From Limnoglobus roseus (GTDB lineage: Bacteria; Planctomycetota; Planctomycetia; Gemmatales; Gemmataceae): 64,000 nucleotides of DNA. Where the stretch lies: positions 5,642,001 to 5,706,000 of the forward strand of contig NZ_CP042425.1 of the NCBI RefSeq assembly GCF_008254045.1. The letters are read 5' to 3'. Below, piece after piece: positions 35,721 through 47,500 of the stretch. A model generated the notes under the pieces. It had not been told where the DNA came from and ran no database searches. It saw only the letters and a program-made list of their open reading frames with translations. Positions within the stretch are counted from its first letter, which is position 1. Every line of letters begins with the position of its first letter. Position numbers and translations under genes: made by a program.

Positions 35721-36824
35721 CTAGTGCGAAGTTGTCAATGCGTGGGAGAGGTTGTGAATAAAAGCCGCGTTGTCGCACTGGAGGTAGTGCATCGCGCCAC
35801 CCATGCGCGAGTAGCTCTTGCAGAAGCGAAGGTAGTAGGCCGGGTTCGACTTCGGCGGCTCGCCCTTCGACCAGTCCCAACCGCCGCCGTCTTGCAGATC
35901 GACGACGAAGATCGAGTGATCCTTCACCGCGTCACGGCCGTCGTTCAGGCGGATGTTGTTCACACAACTGATGCTCTTCTCGAAGACCTGCGGCCCCATG
36001 ATGGCCGAGCCGACCGAGAGCACCACGCCGCCGTCGAGATCGTCCACCGACCCGCCGAAGAGCTTGAAATCCCACTCCGCGGCCCGCCCGATGGCCGCGC
36101 CGTTGAAGACCGAGTGGTTCGAAATGATGTCGTAGCCGATGCCGGGGTGGACGGTCAGCGGCACACCGTGCCGGTAGGCGGAACCGAGGATGGAAGCGTG
36201 CGGCCAGCGGTGTTCGATGGTCACGCGGCCCGGCGGCCAGTGCTGTTCGCGAATCGCACGGAGCAAGTCAGCTCGCGCGGCCGTCAGCGGGTGGACGGGG
36301 TCGGCCGCGATCTGTTCCATCAAACTTTCGGCCGTAGGAACGGTCGCGCCGTTCTCGGCGATCAACCGCCCGAGCGCCCGACCGTAGCCGAGGCCGTCGA
36401 GCGCGCCGGTCATCAGCGCGAGGTGGATCGTGTTGGCGGTTTCGTGCCACGTGCCGAACTTGCCGCCGGCCACCCCCATCTCGACGCTCTCGGTGCTGGC
36501 CCCGTACCAGGCGTACTCCCAATCGTGGATCGTGCCGGCCCCGTTCGTCGCGAGGTGCGTGAGCCAGCCGTTCGCCATCATGCGGTCGAGGATGCGGGCA
36601 GTGCCGTTGCGGAGGAGGTGCGCCCCGTAGATGAGCATGACCGCCGCGCCGCGAGCCTTCGCCGCCGAAATGCGCTCGGCGCACTCGCGGATCAGGCTGG
36701 TGTTCGCTTCAGAGCAGGCCTTCGGCGGCGCGTCGGGGTCGATCAGGATGTCGTCGGCCCGCGTCAGGCTCGTGCGCTCCGCGAGTGGGAAGACTTTCAG
36801 CCGGGCGAGGTCGAGCGATTTCAT
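35721..36824 (-). CDS. Conserved protein, possibly deoxyhypusine-synthase-like Rossmann fold
   Basis: 367 residues, no signal peptide. Highly ordered sequence with AVMLIYGAHLLRNGTARILDRMM, GWLTHLATNGAGTIHDWEYAWYGASTES, GALDGLGYGRALGRLI, VPLTVHPGIGYDIISNH, GGSVDDLDGGVVLSVGSAIMGPQVFEKSISC and a terminal aromatic stretch (PAYYLRFCKSYSRMGGAMHYLQCDN). The GAGT/GGGVV glycine motifs and VEKSIS-like segment resemble NAD-binding DHS-fold enzymes, but this is inference and no catalytic lysine could be placed with confidence. It starts 10 bp downstream of the lhgO-like stop, so the two form an operon. Confidence 0.6.
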   Translation of the reverse strand: MKSLDLARLKVFPLAERTSLTRADDILIDPDAPPKACSEANTSLIRECAERISAAKARGAAVMLIYGAHLLRNGTARILDRMMANGWLTHLATNGAGTIHDWEYAWYGASTESVEMGVAGGKFGTWHETANTIHLALMTGALDGLGYGRALGRLIAENGATVPTAESLMEQIAADPVHPLTAARADLLRAIREQHWPPGRVTIEHRWPHASILGSAYRHGVPLTVHPGIGYDIISNHSVFNGAAIGRAAEWDFKLFGGSVDDLDGGVVLSVGSAIMGPQVFEKSISCVNNIRLNDGRDAVKDHSIFVVDLQDGGGWDWSKGEPPKSNPAYYLRFCKSYSRMGGAMHYLQCDNAAFIHNLSHALTTSH

Positions 36825-36834
36825 GGGCGTCAGT

Positions 36835-38052
36835 TTACGAGAACCGCGGGGCGAGGCGGTCCACGACCGTTTCGCCGATTTGGAGGGACGCGGTCGCGGC
36901 CGGTGACGGGGCGTTGCAGACGTTCACCACGCGGTCGGATTCTTGAATCAGGAAATCATCGACTAGCGCCCCGTCTGGGGCCACCGCCTGTGCCCGAATG
37001 CCGGCCGGGGCCGGCTCAAGGTCGCCCGCCTGGATGGCCGGCACGAGGCGTTGCAGTGCCCGCACGAACGCCGCCTTGCTGAGCGACCGCCGCATTTCAC
37101 CGAAGCCCATTCTCCAGTGCTTGCCGGCCATGCGGAGGAAGCCGCGGTACGTCAGCGTTTCGATCAGGTCGCGGGGGTTCACTTGTAAGAACGAGTACGC
37201 CTCGCGACCGAAGGCGAGCACCGCGTTCGGGCCGCACTCGATGGAGCCGTCGGTCATCCGGGTGAAGTGAACGCCGAGGAACGGGAACTGCGGGTCGGGC
37301 GTGGGATAGATCAGGTTCTTGCACAGCTTCCAGGCGTGCGGCTTCAGCGCGAAGTATTCGCCGCGGAACGGCACGATCTGGGCACCGGGGTTCTGGCCGG
37401 TGAGTTTCGCGACACGGTCGGAGTGCAAGCCGGCACAGTTCACGAGCTGCTTTGCGGTCGTCTCGCCGTGGGTGCTGACGACCGTGATGCCGTCCGTGCG
37501 GGTGTGGACGGCCGTGACCTTCGAGTTGAAGACGACCTCGCCGCCGCGCTCGCGGACCTTCTCGGCGAGCCGCTCGCAGACCTCCCGGTAGTTGACGATA
37601 CCGGTTTCCGGAACGTGAATCGCCTTCACGCCGGCGGCGTAGGGCTCCAGTTCCGCGAGCCGGGTCTTGTCGATCAACTGACAGTCGATGCCGTTGGCCT
37701 GGCCTCGCTCGTGAATGCGGTGCAGGGCGGGCAGGTCGGCGTCGGTCACAGCGACGATGACCTTGCCGCAGATTTCGTGGGCGATCCCCTCGGCGGCACA
37801 GAACGCTTCCATCGTCTTCTTGCCCGCCCGGCAGTTGACCGCCTTAAGCGACCCCGGCTTATAGTAAATGCCCGAGTGCAGCACGCCAGAGTTGCGGCCG
37901 GTCTGGTGCTCGGCCACCCGCGATTCCTTCTCGAACACGACGACCCGACGACTGGGGTAAAGTTGCACAAAGCGGTAAGCCGTGGCAAGGCCGACAATGC
38001 CGCCACCGACGACGACCAGATCCGCGACCGTTGATATCCGTTCGGGTGCCAC
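36835..38052 (-). CDS. lhgO: L-2-hydroxyglutarate oxidase-type FAD enzyme
   Basis: 405 residues. N-terminal FAD Rossmann motif VVVGGGIVGLATAYRF, followed by VVVFEKESRVAEHQTGRNSGVLHSGIYYKPGSLK, the hallmark of the L-2-hydroxyglutarate oxidase (LhgO/YgaF) subgroup; CNGAGLHSD-like LVNCAGLHSDRVAK and FRGEYFALKP also fit. Oxidises L-2-hydroxyglutarate to 2-oxoglutarate in characterised members. The frame stays open to 38238, but GTG 38052 gives the family's length with the FAD motif near residue 13; the longer N-terminus has no likeness to the family. Co-transcribed with the next gene downstream (10-bp gap). Confidence 0.87.
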   Translation of the reverse strand: MAPERISTVADLVVVGGGIVGLATAYRFVQLYPSRRVVVFEKESRVAEHQTGRNSGVLHSGIYYKPGSLKAVNCRAGKKTMEAFCAAEGIAHEICGKVIVAVTDADLPALHRIHERGQANGIDCQLIDKTRLAELEPYAAGVKAIHVPETGIVNYREVCERLAEKVRERGGEVVFNSKVTAVHTRTDGITVVSTHGETTAKQLVNCAGLHSDRVAKLTGQNPGAQIVPFRGEYFALKPHAWKLCKNLIYPTPDPQFPFLGVHFTRMTDGSIECGPNAVLAFGREAYSFLQVNPRDLIETLTYRGFLRMAGKHWRMGFGEMRRSLSKAAFVRALQRLVPAIQAGDLEPAPAGIRAQAVAPDGALVDDFLIQESDRVVNVCNAPSPAATASLQIGETVVDRLAPRFS

Positions 38053-38536
38053 CCGGATCGGTTTATGACAACCGATCCGCGATTCTACGGAGGGCGCGAC
38101 CCCTCGCGATGTCACGCGAACGTACCCACGTGCTCGTCCCGAGGCGGCCGATTCTTGAGCAATTTCGACTGGGGTCAGAACGAATGTCGAGACGGTGAGA
38201 GAGAGAATCCTTCGAGGCTTGCGGCCGCGAACATCCAAACCGCTCCTGATAATCCTGGTAAAACAGGTAAAAGGAATAACCCTACACTTTGCGGGAGGAC
38301 ACTCGAAAATGTTCTCGTTTCAGGTTGCTCATATTCTCCGCAGTCGAGTAATTTTACCAAAATATCCAACAGGTAGCAAACTGTGAGAGGTCTGAGTGCG
38401 TCGTAGGTTGTGAATCCTTGCGCACAATTACGCTTCGACCACAAACATTTACTGGCGAATTGTTTGAGTATTGGCTCGGCTTAGTTCGTTTGCGACTGAC
38501 CGGAACCCTCGAACGACACAATCCTGGAGACCGTGA
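38053..38536. other. Divergent intergenic region, lower GC
   Basis: About 480 bp between the lhgO-like gene (minus) and the giant surface-protein gene (plus). GC is visibly lower than in neighbours, especially 38220-38520. No gene, tRNA or known riboswitch was recognised. A GGAGA ribosome site at 38526-38530 precedes the plus-strand ATG. A long untranslated leader for the giant gene is possible; no convincing -35/-10 pair was found. Confidence 0.5.
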
Positions 38537-41500
38537 ATGCCTCCCCGCAACCTGATGACCTCCCTTCGCAAATGGGCGTTCAGTCCGAATCACCTCGGTC
38601 GCAAGTCGTTGAACACGTCGTTGCTCTTCGAGACGATCGAAGACCGAATTGCCCCGGCGACTTTGCCCACCCCCACGGTCATTGCCCCAACTGCGACGAC
38701 GGCGTCAATTGCGTTGGCGCAGCAAGTCCCAGCGGCGGCAAACAACAACACCACGATCGATTACATCAATCCGCAGGTGGTGGCCGATCCGCAGAACGCG
38801 CTCCATCAAGTGCTAGTGGCCACACGCTACACCAGCAACGCGAACGGCACCGCTTTGACCGCCGTGACCGCCACGACGATTGACGGTGGGTTGTCGTGGA
38901 CCGCAATAACTGCGTTGGCCCGACCGCGCGACCCCAATCTCGTGACAACAGCGAATCCGAACCTCTACACCGATGCCTCTTCCCCGGCTGTGGCGTTCGG
39001 GCGAGACGGGATGATCTATTACGTTTACCTTGCTCACAATACCGGCAAAACCAGTGGGGCGGTGCTGTTTAACAAGGCGGCTTTTGGCACGGCACCGGCT
39101 GCGACCCCAACAGTTCTGTATCGGTGGTTAAACGCGGATCAGGCGCTCAACCCGGCCATTGCGGTGGATAACAACGTTCAGACGTTCGTCGACCCGACCA
39201 CGGGGGTGACCTTTACCGACACGTTGGCGAATCGGACGGCCATGCCAGGCCGGGCGGCGGTGTATGTTGCCTGGAACGCGAACTCGAGTGCTAACCCTCG
39301 CGACATCACGTCCCCGGGCGGTGTTCTCAACTTCAACCCCAACCCCATTCAGACGGCGGTTTCCGGCGACGACGGCGTGACTTGGAGCAACCCGGTCCCG
39401 GTGAACGATGGTGGGTATCTGACCTCCCCGGATAACAGCCGCGGGGTGGCCCCGCAGATCGCGATTAGTCCGGGCAACTCGGACACCCCAGGGTCGCTGG
39501 TTTTCGTTTGGCCGCAGCAGGTTCGCGGACAGAACTACGCCCAGATTGCCTACGAGAACACCCAGCCCGATGGCGGAAGCCTGACCAATCTCGTCCCGCA
39601 GACCTTCACGTTCACGGGCACGTTCGATAATGCCACTGGGAAAGTGAACGACGCTGGGGCAGCCGTTTCGCCGGCCACGGTCGATACTCAGAGTTCCAAG
39701 ACATTCGACTTGATGATTCCAGCGGGTACAATCACCGATCCGAACTTTACCCTTCAAGACCTCTCGATCAACCTCGGCGTTGTAGCTCCGTTTCTGAATC
39801 ATTTGCGAATTGAACTGATCGCCCCCGACAACACGACCACTCTAACTCTGCTCAATAACCGCACTCAAGGGGATAATTCAAACCCCAACACCCCGAACGG
39901 ACAGCCGTTCCCGATCGGGATTTCGGGTACCCTCCCGGGATTCACTCCGGCGAACCCGAACCCTCCTTCGGCCGGCCTCGGGATCATTAACGGTGCCAAC
40001 AGCACGTACACCGTCTTCAGCGACACCGCCGCCCGGCGAATCAACGATCCGAACTCGGCGTTCCCGTATATCGGGGCGTTTCGGCCGGAAGGCAGTTCCG
40101 GTTATCAGAGTCAACTGGTTCCAATCTCGCTGATCTCGGGCTTCCTGGCCACGGCCGGCCTGACGAACGCGACAGCCGCGACTTTGAACGGTTCGACCTG
40201 GCACCTGCGGATCACGGACTTCCGCAACGACCGGCTGACGCTCAACGGCGGCGGGTACACCGCCCCGGAATTCCTGCAGACGTTCGGGCTGGCGTTCTCT
40301 TCGGTGCCCAACGGACTCGGCACGGACCAGGTGATCGCCGGTGCTCAAGCCGCCCCGATCGGGGTGGACTTCAACAACGCCCCGCTTGTCGGATCGGCAA
40401 CTTACCCGGCGACCTCGCCCACCGCGGGCGTTCCCTCAACCGTGTCGGTGGCCTTCGATAACAGCCTCGGGTCGTTCACCCCGTTCGGCGGGAACTTTTA
40501 CGTCGCCTATACGGGCGTAACGTTGAACACCGCCAACCCGGCTCAGGTAACCGACACGAACATTATGCTCAGCCGGGGGACCATTGGGGGTGGCCTCGGC
40601 ACCCCGGTCCAGGTGAACGATGACACCCCGAATGACAACTTTACCGAAGGGAATCGCCCTCAGTTTATCCCGGCGGTGACGGTTGATTCGACCACCGGCA
40701 CGGCGGTTGTGACTTGGTACGACACCCGCCTAGATGCGAACCAGACGCGGGCGGCGACGTTTATCGCGACGAGCATCGACGGCGGGGCGACTTTTAGCAA
40801 TCAGACGGTAACCGTGACCCAGAGTGTCGATGGCACGCAGCCGTTCCTCAACCAACCAAAGAAGGCCATCGACGTCATCACGGGCAACTCGTACACGCTT
40901 CAGCCCGTGCCGTCGAACGTTCCGTTGTCGAACGCACTCGGGCTTGGCATTCGGCAGTCGGTGATCGCGTCCGGCGGGAAGATCTACGCCTACTGGTCTG
41001 GGAACGCGAACGCCGCGGGCATCAGCGTGCAGTCGGCCCGCGCCGTCACGGCTACCGGGCCGCGGGTGATCAGCGGAGACTTGGGTCCCGTTCTCACCGC
41101 GTCAACATCCGGTGCGGGCTCGTACAACACCACGCTCGCTGCCGACGGAACCCGGCGGTTGGACGGGATCCTCATTACGTTCGACCGCACGGTGGAAGTC
41201 GCCGACGCGATCCTGACGTCGAATTACACCGTTCGGTACCACAACCCGTACAACCCCGTCGGGGCTGATACGATGATCCCCGTGACACTGGTCACACCGG
41301 TCGACCCGGACGGACGGGGGGGCGCGACTCAATTCCTGATCCGGTTCGCGGCCCAGTCGGCGATCGGCACGTACAGCTACTCCGTTTCCCCGACCATCCG
41401 CGACCGGGTTCGGTCGGGGGTCATGACCGTCGTCCCCTCTGGCGGGCCAGTTCAGTCCAACAACAACACCCCGGTCGTCGTCCCGGACGGCAGCCCAACT

Positions 41501-44500
41501 GGGGCGACTTCGACTGTCGCCGTCAACCTGCCGCCGGGGTTGGTTGTGAGTAACGTCACGGTTCGGATCAACGTCTCGACGACGTTCGATGGTGACCTTC
41601 GCATCTTCCTCCGCAGCCCCTCGGGCACTCGGGTGCCGTTAGTTCTCAACCGCGGCGGAGGCGGTGATAACTTTTCCGACACGACGTTTGACGACTCGGC
41701 CACTACCTCCATCGGGGCCGGGACTGCTCCATTCACCGGTAGCTTTAGGCCGGAAAGTCCGCTCTCCGTCCTTTCCGGCGAGCCTGGGACTGGTACCTGG
41801 ACGCTGGAACTGTTCGATGACGCCACTCCCGACATTGCGACGCTGAATAATTGGACCTTGAACGTCACGGGTGGGGTCGTGACCGTGGTGGTGACGAAGA
41901 CCGGTAACTTTATGGACCAAGACGCGGACTCGAACCCCGCTGAGGTGAATGTCGATGCTTTCGCCATGCCGAAACCGACCAGCGGCGTGCCGTTTACCGC
42001 TCCTTACGACGTGACCACTCAACCGCTCATCATTCCCGGGCCGCACATGATCGGCTCGTCTGTGGTGAACGGCGGGAGTGCTACGGACCCGGACCTCGTG
42101 CTCACCGGGGTGGCGTCGGCGGTCGACATTACGTTCGACCGGGATTTGAACACCGTTTTGGCCAACGGGCCGGTGTTCACCAAGGCCAACATCGTCCGAC
42201 TGACCGGGCCGGCGGGGGTCATCTACGACCGCAATACCGCGACCACAAATCCGCTGACCGTCGTGTCAATGAATGCGCGGACGTGGCGCGTCGGATTCCC
42301 GGGACAAGTCCTGAGTGGAACGTACACGATCGAGATCGACCCGCAGTTTTCGGGTGCGGTCAACCTCGGTGCGAATCAGCCCGCCTTGATCGACACGAAT
42401 CTCAACGCCGGCCTCGACGTTCTCCGGGGCGGATCGCCGACCAACGGCGTCACGGTGGACAACAATTACCCGGCGACGTTCTCCGGTGCGGCCGCGACCA
42501 TTGCGCCGGCCGTGGGGGGCATCGCTTCGACGACGGAATTCCCGCTCAGTATCCCGGATTCGTTCATTATCGCGCAGTCGGTCGGGCACCAGATTCAGGT
42601 CGTCCTGAACGTGAGCAGTGCCACGCTCAATAGCCAAAATGTTGTCGATCTGATCGGCGAACTGGTCGCCCCGGACGGGACGACCATCCGCCTATTCACG
42701 AAGGCGGGCAATGCGACCCGGCCGCCGGGGAACGTTTGGTTTTCGAGTACCGCCCTCACGGATAGTGCGAACACGCCGATCCAGTCCGGATTCCAGCCGT
42801 TCTCGGCCGGTCCGTACAACCCGCAGTTCCCACTGGGCGATCTTAACAACGTGGCGTCGCTGGGCACGTGGAAGCTGCGGATCATCAACACCGGCACCCA
42901 GACGCCGAACTTGACCTCGTGGTCCCTCCGACTGCCGCAGGTGAAATCGGGAACCGGCCTGGGCGAAACCAACGCCGACCGATTGTCCGTATCGTTCCGA
43001 GTGTTCAACCAGGACCCGACGGACTCCCTCACCCAGAAGGTTTGGACGCCCGTCGGCCCGGCCTCTGAGAACGGCGGGGCGAACTCGTCGCGGACGAACG
43101 GCCTGGCGGTCGATCCGTCCGACCCGTCGGGGAACACGGTCTACCTCGGGGCGGCAAGCGGCGGGCTCTGGAAGACGACGAACTTCCTGACCCAGGACGC
43201 GGCCGGGCCGAGTTGGATTCCGCTCATCGACAATGGGCCGACGTACGCCCTGAACGTCGTCTCCATCGCCGTGTTCCCGCGGAACAACGACCCGCACCAG
43301 TCGATCATCTTCGTCCTCACCGGCGAAGGCGATACCGGCTCCCCGGGCGTGGGCGTACTCCGCTCGATGGACGGTGGGGCGAACTGGGTCGTCCTCGACA
43401 GCTTGAATAACGTCGTACCGGGTACCGAAACCGCCCCGAACTTCGGCGGGACGATTGCGTCGATCGACACGGCCAGCCGGGACCGGACGTTCTTCGGCAA
43501 GACGGCGTTCAAGATCATCATCGACCCGACGGCGGTGAACGACACCGACAAGAACCTGATCGTTTACGCCGCCTTCGGCGGCAGCGGTGGGGTTTACCGT
43601 AGCAATGATACCGGTCGGCACTGGTCACTGATCCAGGCGGGTGACGCCACGGACATCGTGCTCGCCGCCGGTAGTGCGGCCACCGGTACGGGTAACCTCC
43701 AAATCCTGTACGCGGCGTTCCGGGGTCAGGGTGTCTACATCGCGAACCCGGCTTTCAACGCGAGCGGGATGACCCTGCTGACGGGCACGCCGCCAGGGAA
43801 CGGGAACTTCATCGACGCGGACGTGCTTACCCAACCGCGGGTGCCAATCGCCTCGCCGAGCGCGACCCCGAACGGGGCTAAGGGGCGCATCCTCCTCGCT
43901 ACCCCGTTCCTGACGAACAACAAAGTGCTCGACTTGAACTACCAGGGGTGGCTGTACGCCCTGGTCATCAAGGCCGACAACTCCCTCGACGGTCTTTACT
44001 TGACGAAAGACTTCGGCGGGAACTGGACCAAGGTCAGTCTCGCCGAGTACTTGCAGGGGAACCCGCCGGCGGCCGGGTTCGGGACCAACAACTACACCCG
44101 GAACGATCACGACAACTTCGCGGCCCCGCCCGGGACGTCCAACCCGCTCCCGGGGCAGGGCAATTACGACGTCGGGTTTGCGATCGACCCGCTCAATCCG
44201 AACGTCGTGTACATCGGGGGAACGAACGACAACGCGATCGGGCCAAGCGGCCCCGGGACGGGTGGGTTCATCCGTGTCGACACCACCGGCATCATGGACG
44301 CCCTTGCTTTCGTCGCCTACGACAACGGATCCACGGTCGGCGGCAATAGCGTGCAGTTCACGGCCAACACCGGCAACTTGGTGACCAAGGGCGCGGGGAC
44401 GAAATCCCAGCTCACGAACGCCAACCTCGGGCCAGGCCAAACCTACGGTTTCTCGGGCCAGTTTGGAACTCCCACGGCGGGGCTCTCGGGCGTAAATACC

Positions 44501-47500
44501 GGCTTCTTGAACGTGTATCGAAATCCGAATGATCCGTTCGCGGCGACCTCGTCGCTGTACTTCACGAACGTGGCGAGCATTCGAAACACCGGGACGGGGG
44601 CTCGGTATCAGGCGATCTTCCCGGAAGCCCAGACCGACGTCCACCGGGTCATCACGTTCGTGGACCCGGTTACCGGGCAGACGCGACTGATCGTCGGCGA
44701 CGACCAGGGCGTGGCCAGCGCCGTTTATGACGGCGACGGCAACCTCGTCACGGGACTCGGGTCCAGTTCCCAGGCCATCACCCTGCCGACGAAAATTCGG
44801 AACGGGAATCTTCAGACGGTGCAGTTCTACTCGTCCACGGTTCACCCCAGCCAACTGGCGGCGGAAATCGCCGGAGCCTTGTACTACGGTGTGGCCCAGG
44901 ACAACGGGTTCCCAAGGTCCAACACCGACATTCTCCAGACGGGTGTTGGGACGTCCCCAGCTATGCTCAGTTGGGCTGGGGCGGCGGGCGACGGTTCCTG
45001 GGCCCTCACCGATCAGACCGGGTCCGGCACCAACTATCAGTACCACTGGCCGTGCTGTAACAACGACGTTGGTGACCCGAACCAGTTCTTCCTCGTGAAC
45101 TCCGTCGGCAAAACGCAGGGGCTTATTCAACCCGGCGATAACCCCGTAACTGGCGCGGGCAACTGGGCCATGCTCGGGGGACCGAAGTTCGCAGTCAATC
45201 CTACCGACGCGAGTGGGCTGGCCATCAGTTCTCTGATCACGGGCAAGTTCTTCCGGTCGGTCAACCAAGGCGTCCAGTGGTTCCAGGTGACCGGCGCCGG
45301 TACACCGACCGATTACTCGCAGGCCATCGCCTTCGGGTCGCCCGACATCGGCGCGACCAACGCCAACCAGTCCAACAACTTTATCTATGCCGGTCACGGG
45401 TCGCTGATCGCCGTGACCTTCAACGGCGGCACCAGTTGGACCGACATTTCGAACGGCCTGGGCGGCGGCACCGTGCAGCAAATTGTTCCTGACACAACTC
45501 GGGGATCGAAGGCTGCGTACGCGGTCACGAACGGGGGCGTGTTCTTCAATCCCGATTCGAGTGCCGCGGGAAGTACCTGGGTCAACATCACGGGGAACAT
45601 TTTCTCGCTCTCCGACCCGATCTTTAATGACGCGAACCCCGCCCCGCAGAACGGTGAAACGGCCTCGTTGCGGAACCTGACTTCGCTGGCCATCGACTGG
45701 CGGTACGCCATCCCCGACGCGAGCGCGACGGCCCCGAGTGCGACCTTCCCGGTACTCTACGCGGGCGGGTACGGCGGTGTGTTCCGGTCGCTCGACCGCG
45801 GCCAGACGTGGGAAATTTACCCGAAGGCCTCGTCCTACTCGTACACCGACCCGTCGACCGGATTGCCGGCCTCGATCGCGATTCCGGATGCCGGCTACTT
45901 CCCGTCCACGCTGGTGACGCAACTGACCCTGTCGCAGGGCAACATCGACCCGGCGTCGGGTCAGCCGATCCAGCAGACCGGCGGTTTGAACATGCTGACC
46001 GCCGCCACTTACGGTCGCGGCACGTGGTCCATCCGCCTCGGCACGCCCGAGAACGATCCGGCCATCGCGGCTATTGCGCAGTTCCAGGTCGTCAAGCAAT
46101 CGGGGCCGCAGGTCATCGGGGTGGATGTTACGACCCAGCCGACCTCGCCTTCGAACTCGGGTCGGGTGGTGGTCTCGTTCAACTCCCCGGTTCTGGCGAG
46201 TACGTTCACGACCGGCCGTATCCAGATCAAGGACGCGAACGGTCAAGTCCTCACCATCACGAGCGTCAGCCCGATTTCGAACACGTCCGCACCGGCGAAC
46301 TTCCCGCTCATCCCCGGGAATCCGTCCGACTTCCACAACCTTTACGCGGTGACGTTCACCGCGGCGACTCCGGTCGCCACCGGCTTCGCACAGGTCACCA
46401 TTTCCCCGACTGTGACCGACTACGCGGGCTTCGGTCTGAACGAAGACGACGACTTCACCAACGGTGAAACAACCGCGGACCCGAACAACGGTGGCGCGCC
46501 GGCCGATGCGTACAACGGCTCCCTCATGTTGTTCGGGGCCACAGCTGCGACGACCTTGGCCGACTTCAGCGATGGTGCCGGCGGGTTGAGCCTCGACGGC
46601 TTCACTGCGACGGGGCTTTGGCACGCGACAGCCACGGCCACCGGTGCAACTACGACCCCTGGGCACTCGGCACCGGAGATCGCGTACTACGGCATCGACG
46701 CCAGTGGAAACTATAACACCGGAGCGAGAAACTTCGGGACGCTGGATTCCCCACCGATCGCCGTGCCTGCGGGCATGTCGACTCAGTTGAGCTTCAACTA
46801 CCGGCTCCAAAGTGAGAGTGGTGTATCATTCGATGTTGCGAGCGTTCAAGTCTCGACAAACGGTGGGGCGACGTTTACGACAATCGCGTCGAACGGTGCT
46901 GGCTCGATTCCTCAGACCCTAACGTGGTCGCCGCTTTCTGTGAACTTGACCCCCTTCGCGGGGCAGACGATCATAGTTCGGTTCAGTTTTGACACCGTTG
47001 ATGGTTTCGCCAACAGTACTCTGGGCTGGCAGATTGACGATGTCTCGGTGTCGAGTTCGCCACTGAACGCGAAGCCGGGCAACTTGCACATCGACCAACC
47101 GGTCACGACGGTGGCCGGGGCGCCGACGCGGGTGGTGGTTTCCAGCCTCGACCCGACGACCGGCCTGCCGGACCCGAGTTACACCGGCACGATCAGCTTG
47201 ACGGCCACCATCAACGGGCAACCCGTCGTCCTCACCCCGCAACCCGTTGTCGAGATTCTGAACGTCTCGGAAGTGGGCAATACCGTCACCGTCCGGACGG
47301 TCGGGCCGGTGGCATTCGTCGCCGGTCAACAGGTGCGGATCGCGGGCGTGACCACGGCCGGGTACAACGGCGATTTCGTCGTCGCCTCAGTGACTGCGAA
47401 CGGGTTCACGTACACCAATCCCACGGCGGGGCTGGCCGCGGACGCCTCGGGCGGTTCCGTGACCGGTCCTGAAGTGCCGGCGGCCGCACTGGCCGGTTCG

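Noticed and set aside
38053-38238. N-terminal extension of the L-2-hydroxyglutarate oxidase gene
   Set aside because: The 62 extra residues have no family likeness; the FAD motif sits at the expected distance from GTG 38052.
43625-46810. 1061-codon open frame on the minus strand
   Set aside because: It is antisense to the giant surface gene and has the Arg/Val/Gly-heavy, motif-free composition expected of a high-GC shadow frame.
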